A stretch of 64,000 nucleotides of DNA. It comes from Mallotus nudiflorus. Its lineage: Eukaryota; Streptophyta; Magnoliopsida; Malpighiales; Euphorbiaceae. The notes beneath the pieces were generated by a model. It did no database searches. It was not told the origin of the DNA and saw nothing but the letters and a program-made list of their open reading frames with translations. The stretch covers positions 682,001 through 746,000 of the forward strand of contig CANTUR010000425.1 of the NCBI GenBank assembly GCA_947683625.1, written 5' to 3'. Below, piece by piece: positions 47,608 through 59,250 of the stretch. Position numbers and translations under genes: made by a program. Every line of letters begins with the position of its first letter. Position 1 is the stretch's first letter.

Positions 47608-48520
47608 ATATACATGATTTTATATGAAGGATATCGATAGAACGTGCTACCTAATAGGCTGCATTAGGACCATGTACGTACCGATGCGATAGATTTTAGG
47701 GTTAAGTTATAAAATCACTTGAGGTGATATATGATTGATCGATTATTGAGAATTGATGCGATTGACTAGTGTGATTGTGGAAGCTTGGTTGACCTAGTGT
47801 TTCGGGACCAATCACACTGACAATGAGATTGTGGGAGCTCGGTTGACTTAGTGTCTCGGGGCCAATCTACTGTCCAAAATGGAATAAGAGAATTACTTTG
47901 AAATTAAGCGAGTCTGATGGCTAATGAGATATTTTGATTGAGGTTGCGAATATTAGGGTTTTATTTGATCCTTCAATTAAATAAATATTTTCTGCATTTA
48001 TATATATATAAGTGGAGTTTAGCATTTATGTGAAATGCTTGTATATATATATTATTATATTGATGTCTGATTGTATATGATTTAGATTGCATGTATATAT
48101 ATTATAATAATTCACTTAGTGAGGTTTGACTCCCCTCAATATTTTTTTTCAGGAGATTCTTCGTCGTCAGACCTCAGTAGTAGACCTCTACGCTAGACTT
48201 CTTCAGCCCCATCTAGATTATGTAATTTATTTATCTGAACTTTTATTGTATTCTAGAAAACTACAATATTAGTGTATTGTATCTGTAGAATGTTATTTTA
48301 GTAAGAGATCTATCTTTGAATATTGTATGAATATATTTTTATTTTATGAAATGACATTTAACTATTTATTTTTATATCAATTTAAGTTTTAATTTTGACG
48401 TATTTTATTTATTTATTGCATATTTTTTTTATTTTTAAAGCTTGCTACAGGTTCCAGATTCAAAAAAATTCTCATTCCTTAGAGCCAGTCATGACTCCCG
48501 ATTCGGGTCGTGACAAAAAG

Positions 48521-49479
48521 TGTGAGTAATAGTTTTGTGAGTGTATTTTAATGCTCTGTATTCATTTTAGCTAAAGAAAAGAGTTAGTGGTGTGTGTAGT
48601 GTGCACATGCAACATGAGAAGAGTGAGTGATGAATAGATAAAAAAAATAAAAAAAGAAAGAAAATAAGTAGAGAAGAAAAAAGGAGGCATTAGGGAGAGG
48701 ATTACAAATCAAGAGTTTTTTCTTCTTTCTATCTTCTTTACTTTTATAAGTTTTTTTTTTTTTTTTTGTATTTTATTTTTGAATTTGAGAACATAATGAA
48801 TATTATGTTTAGTTAAATTTATTTATGTTAGGAATTGTTGAACTTATTTTAATTTAAGTTGGTTGAGCTATTTGTCTTTCTTTTAATTTGCATTAAGTAT
48901 TCACTAATCTTAATTGTTTATGATATGCCATTCATAATTTATTTTTAATTAAAGTTAATTATTGAGAAATATTAATCTTAAAAGGAATATAAATGCTTGA
49001 TTAATTGATTTAAGTCTAGAGATATCTTAAATTATTTTAATTTCAATTAAATGTGCTTCAAGATTTATTTACTAAATTTGATTAGATTTTAATTTAATGA
49101 GAATTAGTTAAAGTCTTTTCAATTGATAGAAATAAATTAAGTAATTTTTACTTGAGAAACATTAATTGCTATTATTGAAATTCCAAAAATTGCAATAGAA
49201 AGAAAGACTATTTTTTTATGATTGGCTTAATTAAAATATAGTGATACAATCTCTAACATCATTTTCATCATTGCTTGTTAAAATTTAAATTAATTGATTT
49301 TATTTTATTTTAGTTTCATTTTGGCTATTAAAATTTAGCAATTATAATTCACTTAATATTTGATTGTTAAACAAGTTAAAAATAGAATTAATAATTTGAT
49401 AAGCATTCAATTCTCGTGGGATTAACTTTTACTTCTTCTATATTACTTGACGAACTCGTATGCTTACGAAAACCAATCA
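48521..49479 (+). mobile_element. Athila-like LTR, right part
   Basis: This is the continuation of 15924-16521 after the Tekay-like element. It ends at ACCAATCA (49479), giving TG...CA ends and a total LTR of about 1.55 kb. AT-rich with a T-run at 48751-48768 and no ORF. The 3' boundary is inferred from the terminal ATCA. Confidence 0.45.
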
Positions 49480-50672
49480 ATTTGGCTTTGAGGCGTGATA
49501 ATATCACTATTTTTAAGTGTTTATTGCCTCCACTATATGTTTGCTCTAGGTTGTTGAAGGCAAAACACTTTTAGGATACAATAAAACCTGAAAATTTATA
49601 TATCAAAAACTCTTGAATTTTTCCAAAGAACATTTCAAGAATGTAAAATAAACGCAAGAGAAAGAAAAGAAGTTAATCATTAATTTTAATTTGCAAGAGA
49701 TGTGTATTTAGAGGGCTATCTGTATTTTTTAATTCGGATACAATCATTCAATAAAAAGTCATAACCATTCATTGAATGGTTGCACCGCAAAAAAAAACTT
49801 TTCATATCCTTTTTTAGAACACACTCGAATACACGAAAAATATCGGGCCGTGTCTATTAATATATCCTATAAAACACTCATGTTCTTATCCATGTATACT
49901 TTTGAAAGATTGAAACCCATCGAACATGACTTAGAACATGACCGTGTATCAGATTATGTAACTTTCTGGATAAAATACTAGTTTGATACATGATTTGAAA
50001 CACGTCTATGCTTCTACCCGTGTCAATCACTGCCTATATCAAATACACCCAATACGACCATATACTTACATGTGTTGTTCTCCAACATATTTTTCCACTT
50101 ATTTTCCATAAAAACAAAGTGATATACATATTTCTCGTGTATTTATATATTTTATACATCAAACTACATTTAATTATTTCAACATGGCATGAGAAGGCTA
50201 AACAAGACGGAGTGTTTTATGGCAGGACTGAATCAATCAGGACCACTAGCTTGATCATTTGCCTATTTAAATCAAGAATTGGACCAAGGGAAGACGAATC
50301 ATATTGACAGGGCCACTTGACTGTATGGAAAGGAGTAAAAAGCCACAACATCGATTGAGGATCTAGCTAGGAATATTCCAAGTTGTTCATGCACAAAAAG
50401 GAGTTGTGAAAGGAAAAAATGTTTCGCATATCTTGACCCATACATTCTATAACATTCAGATTGAAAGTAAAACAAATCAGTTAACATCTATCACAAAAGC
50501 AGATAAAATAATACTTCCGTCATATGATTGAACAAAAATTTTATCCAGCTTGCTGGATTTAGACAAACGTGGTCCTTCTGACAGCAATTCGCAGATCTTA
50601 GGTCTTGAAATCAGATCAAAGACAAATTAAACATTCTATTCTGCCTTCATCAAATGCTGCTACAAAAGACCG
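49480..50672. other. Intergenic DNA with Athila-like debris, then the 3' flank of the NFD6-like gene
   Basis: No gene is supported. At 49830-50030 short phrases of the ACACG...CCGTGT type recall the hairpin region of the Athila-like LTRs, but no boundaries can be drawn. The part nearest 50672 (about 50520-50672) is probably the 3' untranslated region of the minus-strand gene. Confidence 0.4.
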
Positions 50673-51603
50673 TCATAAAGGCATTGAGATACCTGAAAAA
50701 TAGATAGAAGTCAAGAATTTAGACAGATAGTTGATGTCCTCTGAAATTGTGAAACATACAAAAACAGCTTGTAATTAGACCTCAGTCAGACTAGGAACTT
50801 GCAGATGTTTCATTAGTGACAATAACTTATTCAATAGCCTCGTCAACGGTATTTTTACACACACACACACACATTTCGCAGGAGCTGAAGGCCAGTTCCT
50901 CAGAAATAGACTTGATTTTCTAGAAACAGCAATTGCTGAACACCAACCACATATCAACTATCGCAGCAGTATAGTTCAACAACCACTATATCTCATATAT
51001 TCAAAGTATCATCAGGCCAATTCACAAGCTAAAAAAAATACTCTGAACAAACCCTCCAATAAAGGAATACATGTCTGTAAATATTACACGATTGCTGCCA
51101 TATGCACGCATTTTAGCAAACAGATGCACACTTTTCATTGGGGAAAACACACAAACAGGTGGGATGCACAAAATCTGCAACTCAAGCACACAAGAGGAAT
51201 AAAATGATTTGAAATAACACACCTTGAGGCACTACACCCCAGCATACAGATTCACTGGACAAGCAAGACACTAATCTTGAAGAAGCTATGGCGCCATGCA
51301 ACGGCAACATGGATCCCACAACGCCACTCAACTCCACAGGTAATCTTAAAAAAAAAAAAAAAATACACAAAATCAGATATAACGGAGGCAATGCCAATGC
51401 TTGCATAAAGTTTCGAAACTAACAAATAAATCGATCTTTGAAACAGAGGATGCTGAGAAGAAAAGATCCAACCTTGAAAAGACAGAGAGGCGTCTTGTAG
51501 AAGAAGAGGGCGAGGTGAGGGAAGAAAGAGAGGGGTTGTTGTTGAGCTTGAAAGCGAAGGAATTTAACCGAGACGATAATCTGGAAACAATCTTTGATGC
51601 CAT
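50673..51603 (-). CDS. NFD6: NFD6-like protein (NUCLEAR FUSION DEFECTIVE 6 family), three exons
   Basis: The coding parts are complement of 51473-51603, 51223-51344 and 50673-50692, 273 nt in all, for 90 residues. Introns of 128 and 530 bp have GT...AG ends: donor GTTGGATC with acceptor TTTTAAG, and donor GTGTGTTATT with acceptor TTTTTCAG. The N-terminus (MASKIVSRLSSRLNSFAFKL) is rich in Ser, Arg and hydrophobic residues and lacks acids, as in mitochondrial or chloroplast targeting peptides. Exon 2 encodes the conserved core LPVELSG, SMLPLHGAIASSRLVSCLSS and VVPQG. Exon 3 adds only ISMPL and the stop. Arabidopsis NFD6 is a small organellar protein needed for polar nuclear fusion in the embryo sac; its biochemical role is unknown. 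If intron 2 is retained, the frame reads on to a stop at 51182-51184 with a different C-terminus. No disabling change is seen. Confidence 0.8.
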
Positions 51604-52275
51604 TTTTATCTTCTGCTCTGCCTCTGCTATGAATTTGAGGATTTTGACTCTCGTCTAAGCTGCCACTGGCCCACTGCCTAGTGAGAAGTTGAAGAAGAAG
51701 GTTAATTACGGTATTACACGCTAATATAAGGATTTTGATTTTTTTTTGTCTGTTTAGTATAAATTTACCTAGTTAGTCTCCCACTTCTTTTTTTTTTTTT
51801 TCCAATAATAAAATTAATTTGGTGCTAATAATTTATAAGTAATTAATTTTTTAAGAAAAACAAAGTTAGAAAAAAAAGGTCGTTGAATGTCCATTCTTAT
51901 TATTATTTAGTAGCATTAAAAACGTAAGTTTAGAAATTAATTTTAACATAATTTAAGTTGGTAATAACTACCCTATATTTGTTTCATTCTTATTCCTATT
52001 GTATAGATGTAGACTGTAGTTTTTTTTGGAATAAGGTTGGATTTGACTCTTGCGAGTAACACACTTCCTTATTAAACACTAAATACTTTTTTTTAACTTT
52101 TATTCCTTAACTAATAAAGTGAGTTGGAATCACTAATAAATAGAGTGAATTACTAAATAAAGTGAAATAGAACCACCAATTAAAAAAAATCACTTAAATT
52201 CTTTAGTGATTATGCAGTTTACTTTGGATTATAATTCACTTTAACATATACTACATAGAACTAACTACATTGGAA
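51604..52275. other. Intergenic, upstream of the NFD6-like gene
   Basis: Low-complexity A/T DNA with a T-run at 51789-51801. Short repeated phrases around AATAAAGTGA / AATAGAGTGAATTACTAA at 52110-52170 could be a degraded small transposon. I see no gene. Confidence 0.4.
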
Positions 52276-53620
52276 ATGGCCACGTCTTTAGTCACATCAA
52301 CGTCAACCAAATTCAAGCTTAAAAAAATTCCTTTGATTCCACTCCGGTGTACAGCAGCGTAGCACTTGTCACCTTTAGATGATTCTAATGCTACCACTAC
52401 TACTGAAGATGAGAAAGAGGAGGACGACGATAATGGCTCTTCGGATATGCATTCAAATAATATAATAACAAGAATTCGCCGATTACTATAGCAGCCTCCC
52501 TCAGTTTAAATAATATCAAAACACAATATATTCCTTCTCTTTTAAGGTTTTCTTCAATTGGTACTGGACCTTCTAATCTCGGCAATAACAACAACATTGT
52601 TGCCTTGAATAAAGAGGATAAAAGTGATTGTGGCGATGGTTTTTTGTTGCTATGAATTGATGCTATGAGCAACAACAATTTCTTTGGTTTATCAAAAGAT
52701 ATCTGGGAATTTATGAGCTCTTTGAAGAGGAGAGGCAACAGAAGGTCTTTGTTGGAGTTTTCAGCCTCCAATTCACGTTTTGCCGAGTTGGTTACTCATT
52801 TGTAAGGAGCTAGGATTTGATTGTTTGATTCAATTTCTCTGTTGTTTGAATAACAATATTGCAAAAATTACTAAAATGGTGGATTATATATCTTCTTTAG
52901 GAGAATATTTAAGGAACATTGAAGGTTTTGAGTTTTATAAGTTTTTGAATTTAGAAAGATTAAGTTTAGTTATTGAGCAACAATTTAGAGAAGCTAATTT
53001 TGGTTACAGGTAATTGCTTTTTAAAAGATTAATTTCAATTTGACTGAGTTTGTTTAATGAAATCAGGGCAAAATATATAACTGGAATTGTACATGCTTTG
53101 CAATTAAAATCTGGTGGAGGTGTAGAGTGGCTTGTGTTTTTTTGTAAGTTGGAGCTTCAAGTGGTGATTGATTCCTTTTGTTTTTTACTTGAAGTTGGTC
53201 CAAAAGTTGTAGCTTTCGTACTTTATTTTTGCTTGATAAACACTATGCCATTCGTGTTGATACTTATGTGTGGCAGGTATAATGTTGTCTGATGCTAGCT
53301 CTAATTAACATAAGCTAGCAAAATTAGGCATGTTTTAAAGGAGAAGAAATTATTGTAAAATTGCTTATAAACTTTTTTTCTGGTATTTGTTTTCTCAACA
53401 TTTGAGCAAGCATTGCTTTTGGAATTGATGTCGTCACCCCTTTAGAGCAGCTCTCCCAGTTGTATGATTTCATATTTGAGAAGTTCGATTTTAATAAGAG
53501 CATAACTGTCGACATTGATAAGTGTAAAACTGAGATTAAGAAGATCTTGTTTGCAATTGTTAATGAGTTTTTTTTCCATAGTTGGAGTCATGTAAATTTC
53601 TTAAACTAGCCATATTTATG
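52276..53620 (+). pseudogene. Broken host-like gene of unknown identity, plastid-transit-like N-terminus
   Basis: The ATG at 52276 opens MATSLVTSTSTKFKLKKIPL, a Ser/Thr/Lys-rich start like a chloroplast transit peptide. Then come a stop at 52360 and an in-frame acidic stretch (EDEKEEDDD). The next readable parts are in changing frames: FSSIGTGPSNLGNNNNIVAL (about 52550), a basic segment ending ASNSRFAELVTHL (to 52803) and KMVDYISSLGEYLRNIEGFE with IEQQFREANFGYR (52870-53010, followed by a GT). After a plausible AG at 53065 come AKYITGIVHALQLKSGGG and a hydrophobic stretch, and finally VVTPLEQLSQLYDFIFEKFD (about 53430). The pieces look like successive exons of one gene that has gathered stops and frameshifts. 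I do not recognise the family. It could instead be a real gene with exon borders I have misplaced, but the stop at 52360 argues against that. Confidence 0.4.
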
Positions 53621-53784
53621 TTTGTACGCTTTCATTTCTATAAACAATTGACACCTAAGCTTATTTTACAAATTACAGTATGCACCATTCTCGACCACAA
53701 GCTCTTCACTAGGAGTTGAAGTTTTGAGAAGTCATGGTTTCTTCAAATAAGCAAAATGGTACTGGATAGGAGTAATAGCATCAA

Positions 53785-54188
53785 CATGATATATGTTCAT
53801 GTTCAACATCCTTTTCACTATAGCACTTACCGTCTTCGACAGTAAGTATTAGAACTATTAGATTTTCATGATTTCTGAAAATAAGAGATTTTCTTAATTT
53901 TCTGCTAGCACCTCCTTCGCCACAAAAACCACATCCAAATCCACCATATTTTCTAATGCCAATGTCTAAAAACTTATCTTCCTTATCTTTCCTTACAGAC
54001 ACTACATCTCTAGCAAGCACGCTCGCTAAAAGAACTTGGAAGCAAAGCAATGATAACAAAGCAACTTCCCACTTGACATTTACAATTTTTGTCAGTCCAC
54101 CTTTAAAATGACAATAAGAGAACAACTCCCTTGATTCTTCAATTGGCGAATAAAGCTTAGTTTGGTTGAAAATTGAGTTAGGTTTCAT
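53785..54188 (-). pseudogene. Remnant encoding a secreted Gly-rich-like protein
   Basis: An open minus-strand frame of 135 codons. From about its 37th codon it reads VKWEVALLSLLCFQVLLASV, a strong signal-peptide-like hydrophobic stretch ending before LARDV. A charged segment (RKDKEDKFLD) and YGGFGCGFCGEGGASRKL follow, like the start of a glycine-rich cell-wall protein. No glycine-rich repeat continues, and the rest of the frame looks non-coding, so this is probably a 5' fragment. Similarity to Gly-rich proteins is a guess from composition. Confidence 0.35.
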
Positions 54189-54236
54189 TGTGCTACCAAC
54201 AAGGGTCCAAATCTGAAGAAGTAGAGGAAAAGAAAT

Positions 54237-57200
54237 TGTTATGACCCAGATTTTTAAACTATTTTATTTGAAAATAAGATATGCAGTGTTAATAAAATTT
54301 AGAGATTTTATTATTTATTTTCATTATTTGTGATTAATTACTATTATTTTATATTTAATTAAATTTTCTACATAAATATATTATTTTTTATCATTTAATT
54401 TGCATGGTTATTTTAACATTATTATTTCTATTATTGTTTTATTAAATTTCACTATTTATTTTGTTAATAAATTATTTTATTAATTGGATTGTTATTTTAT
54501 GTATTATATATATATTAACTTGGGTTTATGTATTTGTGCATGTGTGTGTGTTTATTATTATTATATGTGTGAATATATATATATATATTAATTGTGTGGT
54601 GGATATTCTTTTACATAAAGTTGACCATATTATTTTAATAATACTTTATTATATAATATTATAATATATATATATACACATGCATACAAAATAAACATAT
54701 ACATGCATGCATACCCATATATTAAAACAACTTACATAGCAAACATACATTCATAAAAAATCGCAAACAAACAAACACATATACAATATTTTACACAGAA
54801 ACATTCAACTTTCAAGCAAAACACATTGTCATCCCTTCGCTCCCGCACGTCCTGATGCAAGCTCATCATTGTGCCTCCCGGATGTCCAACTGCTCCACCC
54901 TCCTTCCAGCCGCCTTCCGCCACCCTTCCACATCCTTCTCCAGCGCTAGTGGCTTGTTAAACTAAAAGTGACTGAAAACCTCAATTTCCTACCAACCTTG
55001 CTTTTCCGGTCACCATGTTTCGTGATTCTGGTGTCTATCAACCCCTCCAACACCGGTGAACATGAATCTAAGCTTAGTTTAAGCTTTAAACTTCATTTTC
55101 TTGAGTTTTGTTGAATTTTTATTTTTAGAGTTTTAGGGTTTCAAATTTTTTTTAGCATGATATTGTTTGAATTTTGTAAACTCCCTTTACAAAAGTAATT
55201 CCTGGAAGCTTAATCTACCTCTACATATATTTTTTTAATTTTTTGAATTTATTTTAATTTTTAAATATTTTATTATTATTTTATTAATTTTCGTAAATTA
55301 ATTATTAAAATTATAAATTTGGTATATTTGGAGTTATTATTAAATATTATTAATATCAGAGTTGAGATTATAATTTTTGTGATTTTTATATAATTTTTAT
55401 AATTATTTTTATATTATGTCAATATTGGATAGTTAGGTTTAAGTTAGGTTTTTATTGAAATTATGGTTTAAATATGTGTTTTAGCTAATATTAATAATAT
55501 ATGTGTTGAGAAATAATTTTTATGCATTTATATAATTTTTATAGAATTTTTGAGTAATAATAGTATATTATGTGTATTTTTGTATTATAGGGGTAAATAT
55601 ATAATTTTGTGCTAATTATAGCTAAATAATATATTTTAGTTGGTTTTAATATTATTTAAGGAACTAAAATGATTTTTACAAATGATTTAATATTTTTAAC
55701 TAATTAATACTAATTTTTGAAAATTGTTTTCAAATAATATATTATTTTGATAATAAAATGGGTTTTTAGTAATTTTTAATATGTATTTAGGCTATTTTAG
55801 TTATTGGAATATATAAAGTGAATTTTTATTAATTTATATTGAATTATCGAGAAAATTGGATTTTAATAATATTATATTATTATTTTAGGATTTTTACATA
55901 ATTATTGAGGAAATAATTATTTTTGGTGTTTTAATGCTAAATATGCTATTTTTTTGATATTTTTAGGGTATTTACGACATTTATTGATTTTTAATATATT
56001 TATTGAATTATTTGGATTTTTGATGAATTGTGGATCTCGGTTGGAGAATTGTGCAATTTTACAGAGGAAGTTCTGTCGAATTTTTTATAGAATTCTCGTA
56101 AAACATAACACCGGGTCAATTTTGATTTCTATGTTTTGTTATCCTATATCGAGTCTCTAGAAGTTAAGTTAGATTTATTCTGATTCTGTAATTATTTTAT
56201 TTGTTTAGTTGTGTCGAGATCGAAACCTAGTGGACCGGGCCTATCAGACTAGTCTCGAGGAGCGCACACGTATGAATTGTTATTTTATATATACATCACG
56301 CTTAATTTGCATGTTTTAGAAAATACATATTTTAAATATATATTTATTCATAATTATTTTATTAAATGATTAATATACTTTAGATATATTTTTGGTATAT
56401 TTTGAAATAAATGCATATTATTTTAATTGATTTTTACTTGCATGATTATAGTATACTATTGGTTTATTTTTTGGTATATTTTATGATTAATTTGAATTTA
56501 TATGACATATATATACACGAAATATATTTAGTTTATTTTAGGTATATTTCTGGTATATATATGATTATTTACTATCAGAAATGTCATTCTACATTATTTA
56601 TTTTTCGAATGTATGATTTATTTTAAATGAAGGAATTCTATTGAATGTGCTACCTAGTGGGTAACACTATAATCGAGTACGTACTGGTGCGATAAGTTGT
56701 AGGGTTGAATTACTAATTTATTTATGGAAGTTATGATTTGATTGAGATGTGATGTGATTGATGGTGTGATTGCTGAAGTTCGGTTGACCAAGTGTCTCGG
56801 GGCCAATCACACTGACAGTCAGACTGCTGGAGTTCGGTTGACTTAGTGTCTCAGGATCAGTCTACTGTCCATATGGATTAAGTGAATTTATTTGGAATTA
56901 AGTGAGCTTGTATGGCTAGAGTGATATTATTTTTCATCAAGGTTGCAATTAAATAGGATTCAATTTGATCCTTCATAAAACTATAATTTTTTCAATATTA
57001 TTATATAATTGAATTTCAGCATTTGTGTGGATTGCTTGTATATATATTTATTATATATAAATGTTTGATTGCATTTGTCATTAGGAAATGCATGTATATA
57101 TATTATAATAATTCACTCAGTGAGGTCTGACTCCCTTCAGTTAACATTTTTACAGGAGAGTTTTCTTCTTCAGACTTCAGTAGTAGACCTATTCGCCGAA

Positions 57201-57461
57201 CTTCTTTCGCCCCGACTCTTTTATGTAAATTATCTACTTAATTATTTTATATTGTACTCTAGAAAACTGTAGTAGTCATATTTTAGTATTCATAGTGAGT
57301 TGTATTTTATATTCGTTGTTGTGATTTTAATTCAGAGGTTCTCTCTGAATATTGTATTAAGATATTTATTTATAATATGGAAGAGATTATTTTATTATAT
57401 TGGTTTATGAATTTTTAATTATGATGCACATATATTTATTTTATTGCATGCTTTTCTTTTA
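54237..57461 (+). mobile_element. Solo LTR F, Tekay/Del-like family, main part
   Basis: It starts TGTTATGACCCAG. It is interrupted at 57461 by LTR G and finishes at 60822-60899 (...GGGTCGTGACA). Outer flanks are GAAAT (54232-54236) and TAAAT (60900-60904), one mismatch. Total length is about 3.3 kb. It differs in detail from both A-C and the 16522 element and groups with G. The first hairpin has lost its right arm through a deletion at about 56055-56062. The promoter-distal hairpin is at 57121-57179. Confidence 0.82.
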
Positions 57462-59130
57462 TGTCACGACCCAAACTGGGGGTCATGAACGGCGCTAGGG
57501 AACGGAAGTTCTTTCGAATTCGGAACCCGTAGCAAGCCTAAAAAAATAAAAATATGTAATAAATAAAATAAATAAATATGCATCAAAATTTAAATCTCAA
57601 ATCCATATGATAAAATAATCTCCTCATATTATAAAATAAAATATTTTAATACACTATTCAGAGAATAACCTCTGAATTAAAATCACTACCAGTAAATATA
57701 AATACAACCCACAACTAATATAAATACAACTACTACAGTTTCTAGAGTACAATATAAAACTAGGTAGAAGATTTACATAATAGAGCCGGGGCAGAAGAAA
57801 TTCGGCGGATAGGTCTACTGCTGAGGTCTAAAGAAGAAGACTCTTTTGTAAAAATATCAACTGAGGGGAGTCAGACCTCACTGAGTGAATTGTTATAATA
57901 TATATACACGCATTACTATATGTCAAATGCAAACATTAATATGTATATAATAAATATATATACAGGCATGTACACACAGATGCTGAAAATCATTTTATTT
58001 CATGATACTGAAAAATATAAGTTTTGAAGGATCAAATAGAACCCTAAATGATCGCAACCTCAAATAACAATAGAAATCACTATAGCCATACTGACTCACT
58101 TAATTCTAAATAAATTCTCTTAATCCATCTGGATAGTAGACTGGCCTTGAGACACTAAGTCAACCGAACTCTAGCAGTCTGACTGTCAATGTGATTGGCC
58201 TCAAGACACTTGGTCAACTGAGCTCCAACAATCACAACCTTAATCATATCAATCTCCATAATATCAATCATATTATATTTCTTCAAATAAGTTAGTAATT
58301 TAACCTTATGATCTATCGCACAATTACATACTCGGTCATAGTGTTGCCCACTAGGGCGCATGTTCAATCGATATCCTTTATTTAAAAATAAAACATACAT
58401 TCAAGTAAACAAATAATGCATAATGTCATTCATAATAATCAACTAAACCATATATATACCTAAAATATACTCAAGCATTTAATAAAAATAATTATGCATA
58501 ATTATACATTTAAAACATGTATTTCTAAAACATGCAATCTAAGTGCAATGTATATATAGAATAACAACTCACAGGGATGCGCTCCTCTAGACTGGTCCGA
58601 CGAGCTTGGTCTGCTAGGTCTCGGTTTCGGTCTCGGCGCAATTAAACAATAAAAATAATCACGGAGAAATCAGAATGAATTTCTAACTTAACTTATAGAG
58701 ACTCGATCTAAGATTACTAAACACAGACAAACACAAAATTGACCCAATGTCATTTTTTACGAGAATTCTACCGAAAATTTGGTAGAAATTCCTCTGTAAA
58801 ACGGACATCTCTCTACTAAAAAGTAGAGCTGATCTTACAAGAAAAATACACTTCGAATATAGAAATTCACACAACCCTCGGTTGGGATCTCGAACTACAA
58901 AATTTCCCAACCGAGGTCCACAATTCACCAAAATTTAAATAATATAATAAAATATATTAAAAATCAATAAATACCATAAATACCTTCAAAACTCAAAATA
59001 TAGCATATTTAACATTAAAACATAAAAAATAATTATTTTTCCTATAATTACTTAAAAACCCTAAATAATAATATAATATTATTAAAAATCCATTTTTTCA
59101 ATAATTACACAAATATTAATAAAAATTCAT

Positions 59131-59250
59131 TTTATAAATCCAAATAACTTAATTAGTCTAAATACATATTAAAAATTACTACAAATCCATTTTATAAATC
59201 CAAATAACTTAATTAGTCTAAATACATATTAAAAATTACTAAAAATCCAT
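59131..59250. repeat. 60-bp tandem duplication inside LTR G
   Basis: 59131-59190 and 59191-59250 match at 59 of 60 positions (the difference is at 59182/59242, C versus A). The duplication is absent from the corresponding part of LTR F, so it is recent. Confidence 0.9.

Larger units (their letters stand above)
16522..48515 (+). mobile_element. Tekay/Del-like Ty3/gypsy chromovirus, complete but heavily invaded
   Basis: The ends are TGTAATGATCC and CGGGTCGTGACA, flanked by identical AAAAG at 16517-16521 and 48516-48520. Without later insertions the element would be about 10.7 kb: LTRs near 2.8-3.0 kb and an internal region of 4975 bp (20818-25792). It has a primer site matching initiator Met-tRNA, gag with a CCHC knuckle, and pol in the order protease-RT-RNase H-integrase-chromodomain-like tail. 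That order and the long LTRs are typical of the Tekay (Del) clade of plant chromoviruses. All ORFs are broken. Later insertions are a Sirevirus solo LTR (18427-19757), a Sirevirus (26398-44335) and another solo LTR (45652-47607). Confidence 0.85.
25793..48515 (+). repeat. 3' LTR of the Tekay-like element, split by insertions
   Basis: The LTR pieces are 25793-26397, 44336-45651 and 47608-48515, in total about 2.8 kb after removing duplications. Compared with the 5' LTR it lacks about 170 bp: sequence equivalent to about 17920-18095 is missing at 45165-45175. The interruptions are the Sirevirus at 26398-44335 and the solo LTR at 45652-47607. The stem CGTTTTAC/GTAAAACG is at 45227-45277. Confidence 0.83.

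Noticed and set aside
49480..49500. Possible primer site after the Athila-like LTR end (ATTTGGCTTTGAGGCG)
   Set aside because: The similarity to the primer site of Athila elements is weak, and no internal Athila sequence follows. Chance cannot be excluded.
49772..50307. ORFs of 69 and 99 codons
   Set aside because: Composition is low complexity and hydrophobic, there is no recognisable domain or splice context, and the surroundings look like degraded LTR DNA.
51401..51658. Plus-strand ORF of 85 codons
   Set aside because: It is antisense to exon 1 of the NFD6-like gene, with charged low-complexity sequence and no independent support.
52400..52771. Minus-strand ORF of 123 codons with a Leu-rich product
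   Set aside because: The plus strand has the better coding signature (transit-like start, acidic and basic blocks). The minus frame looks like its shadow.
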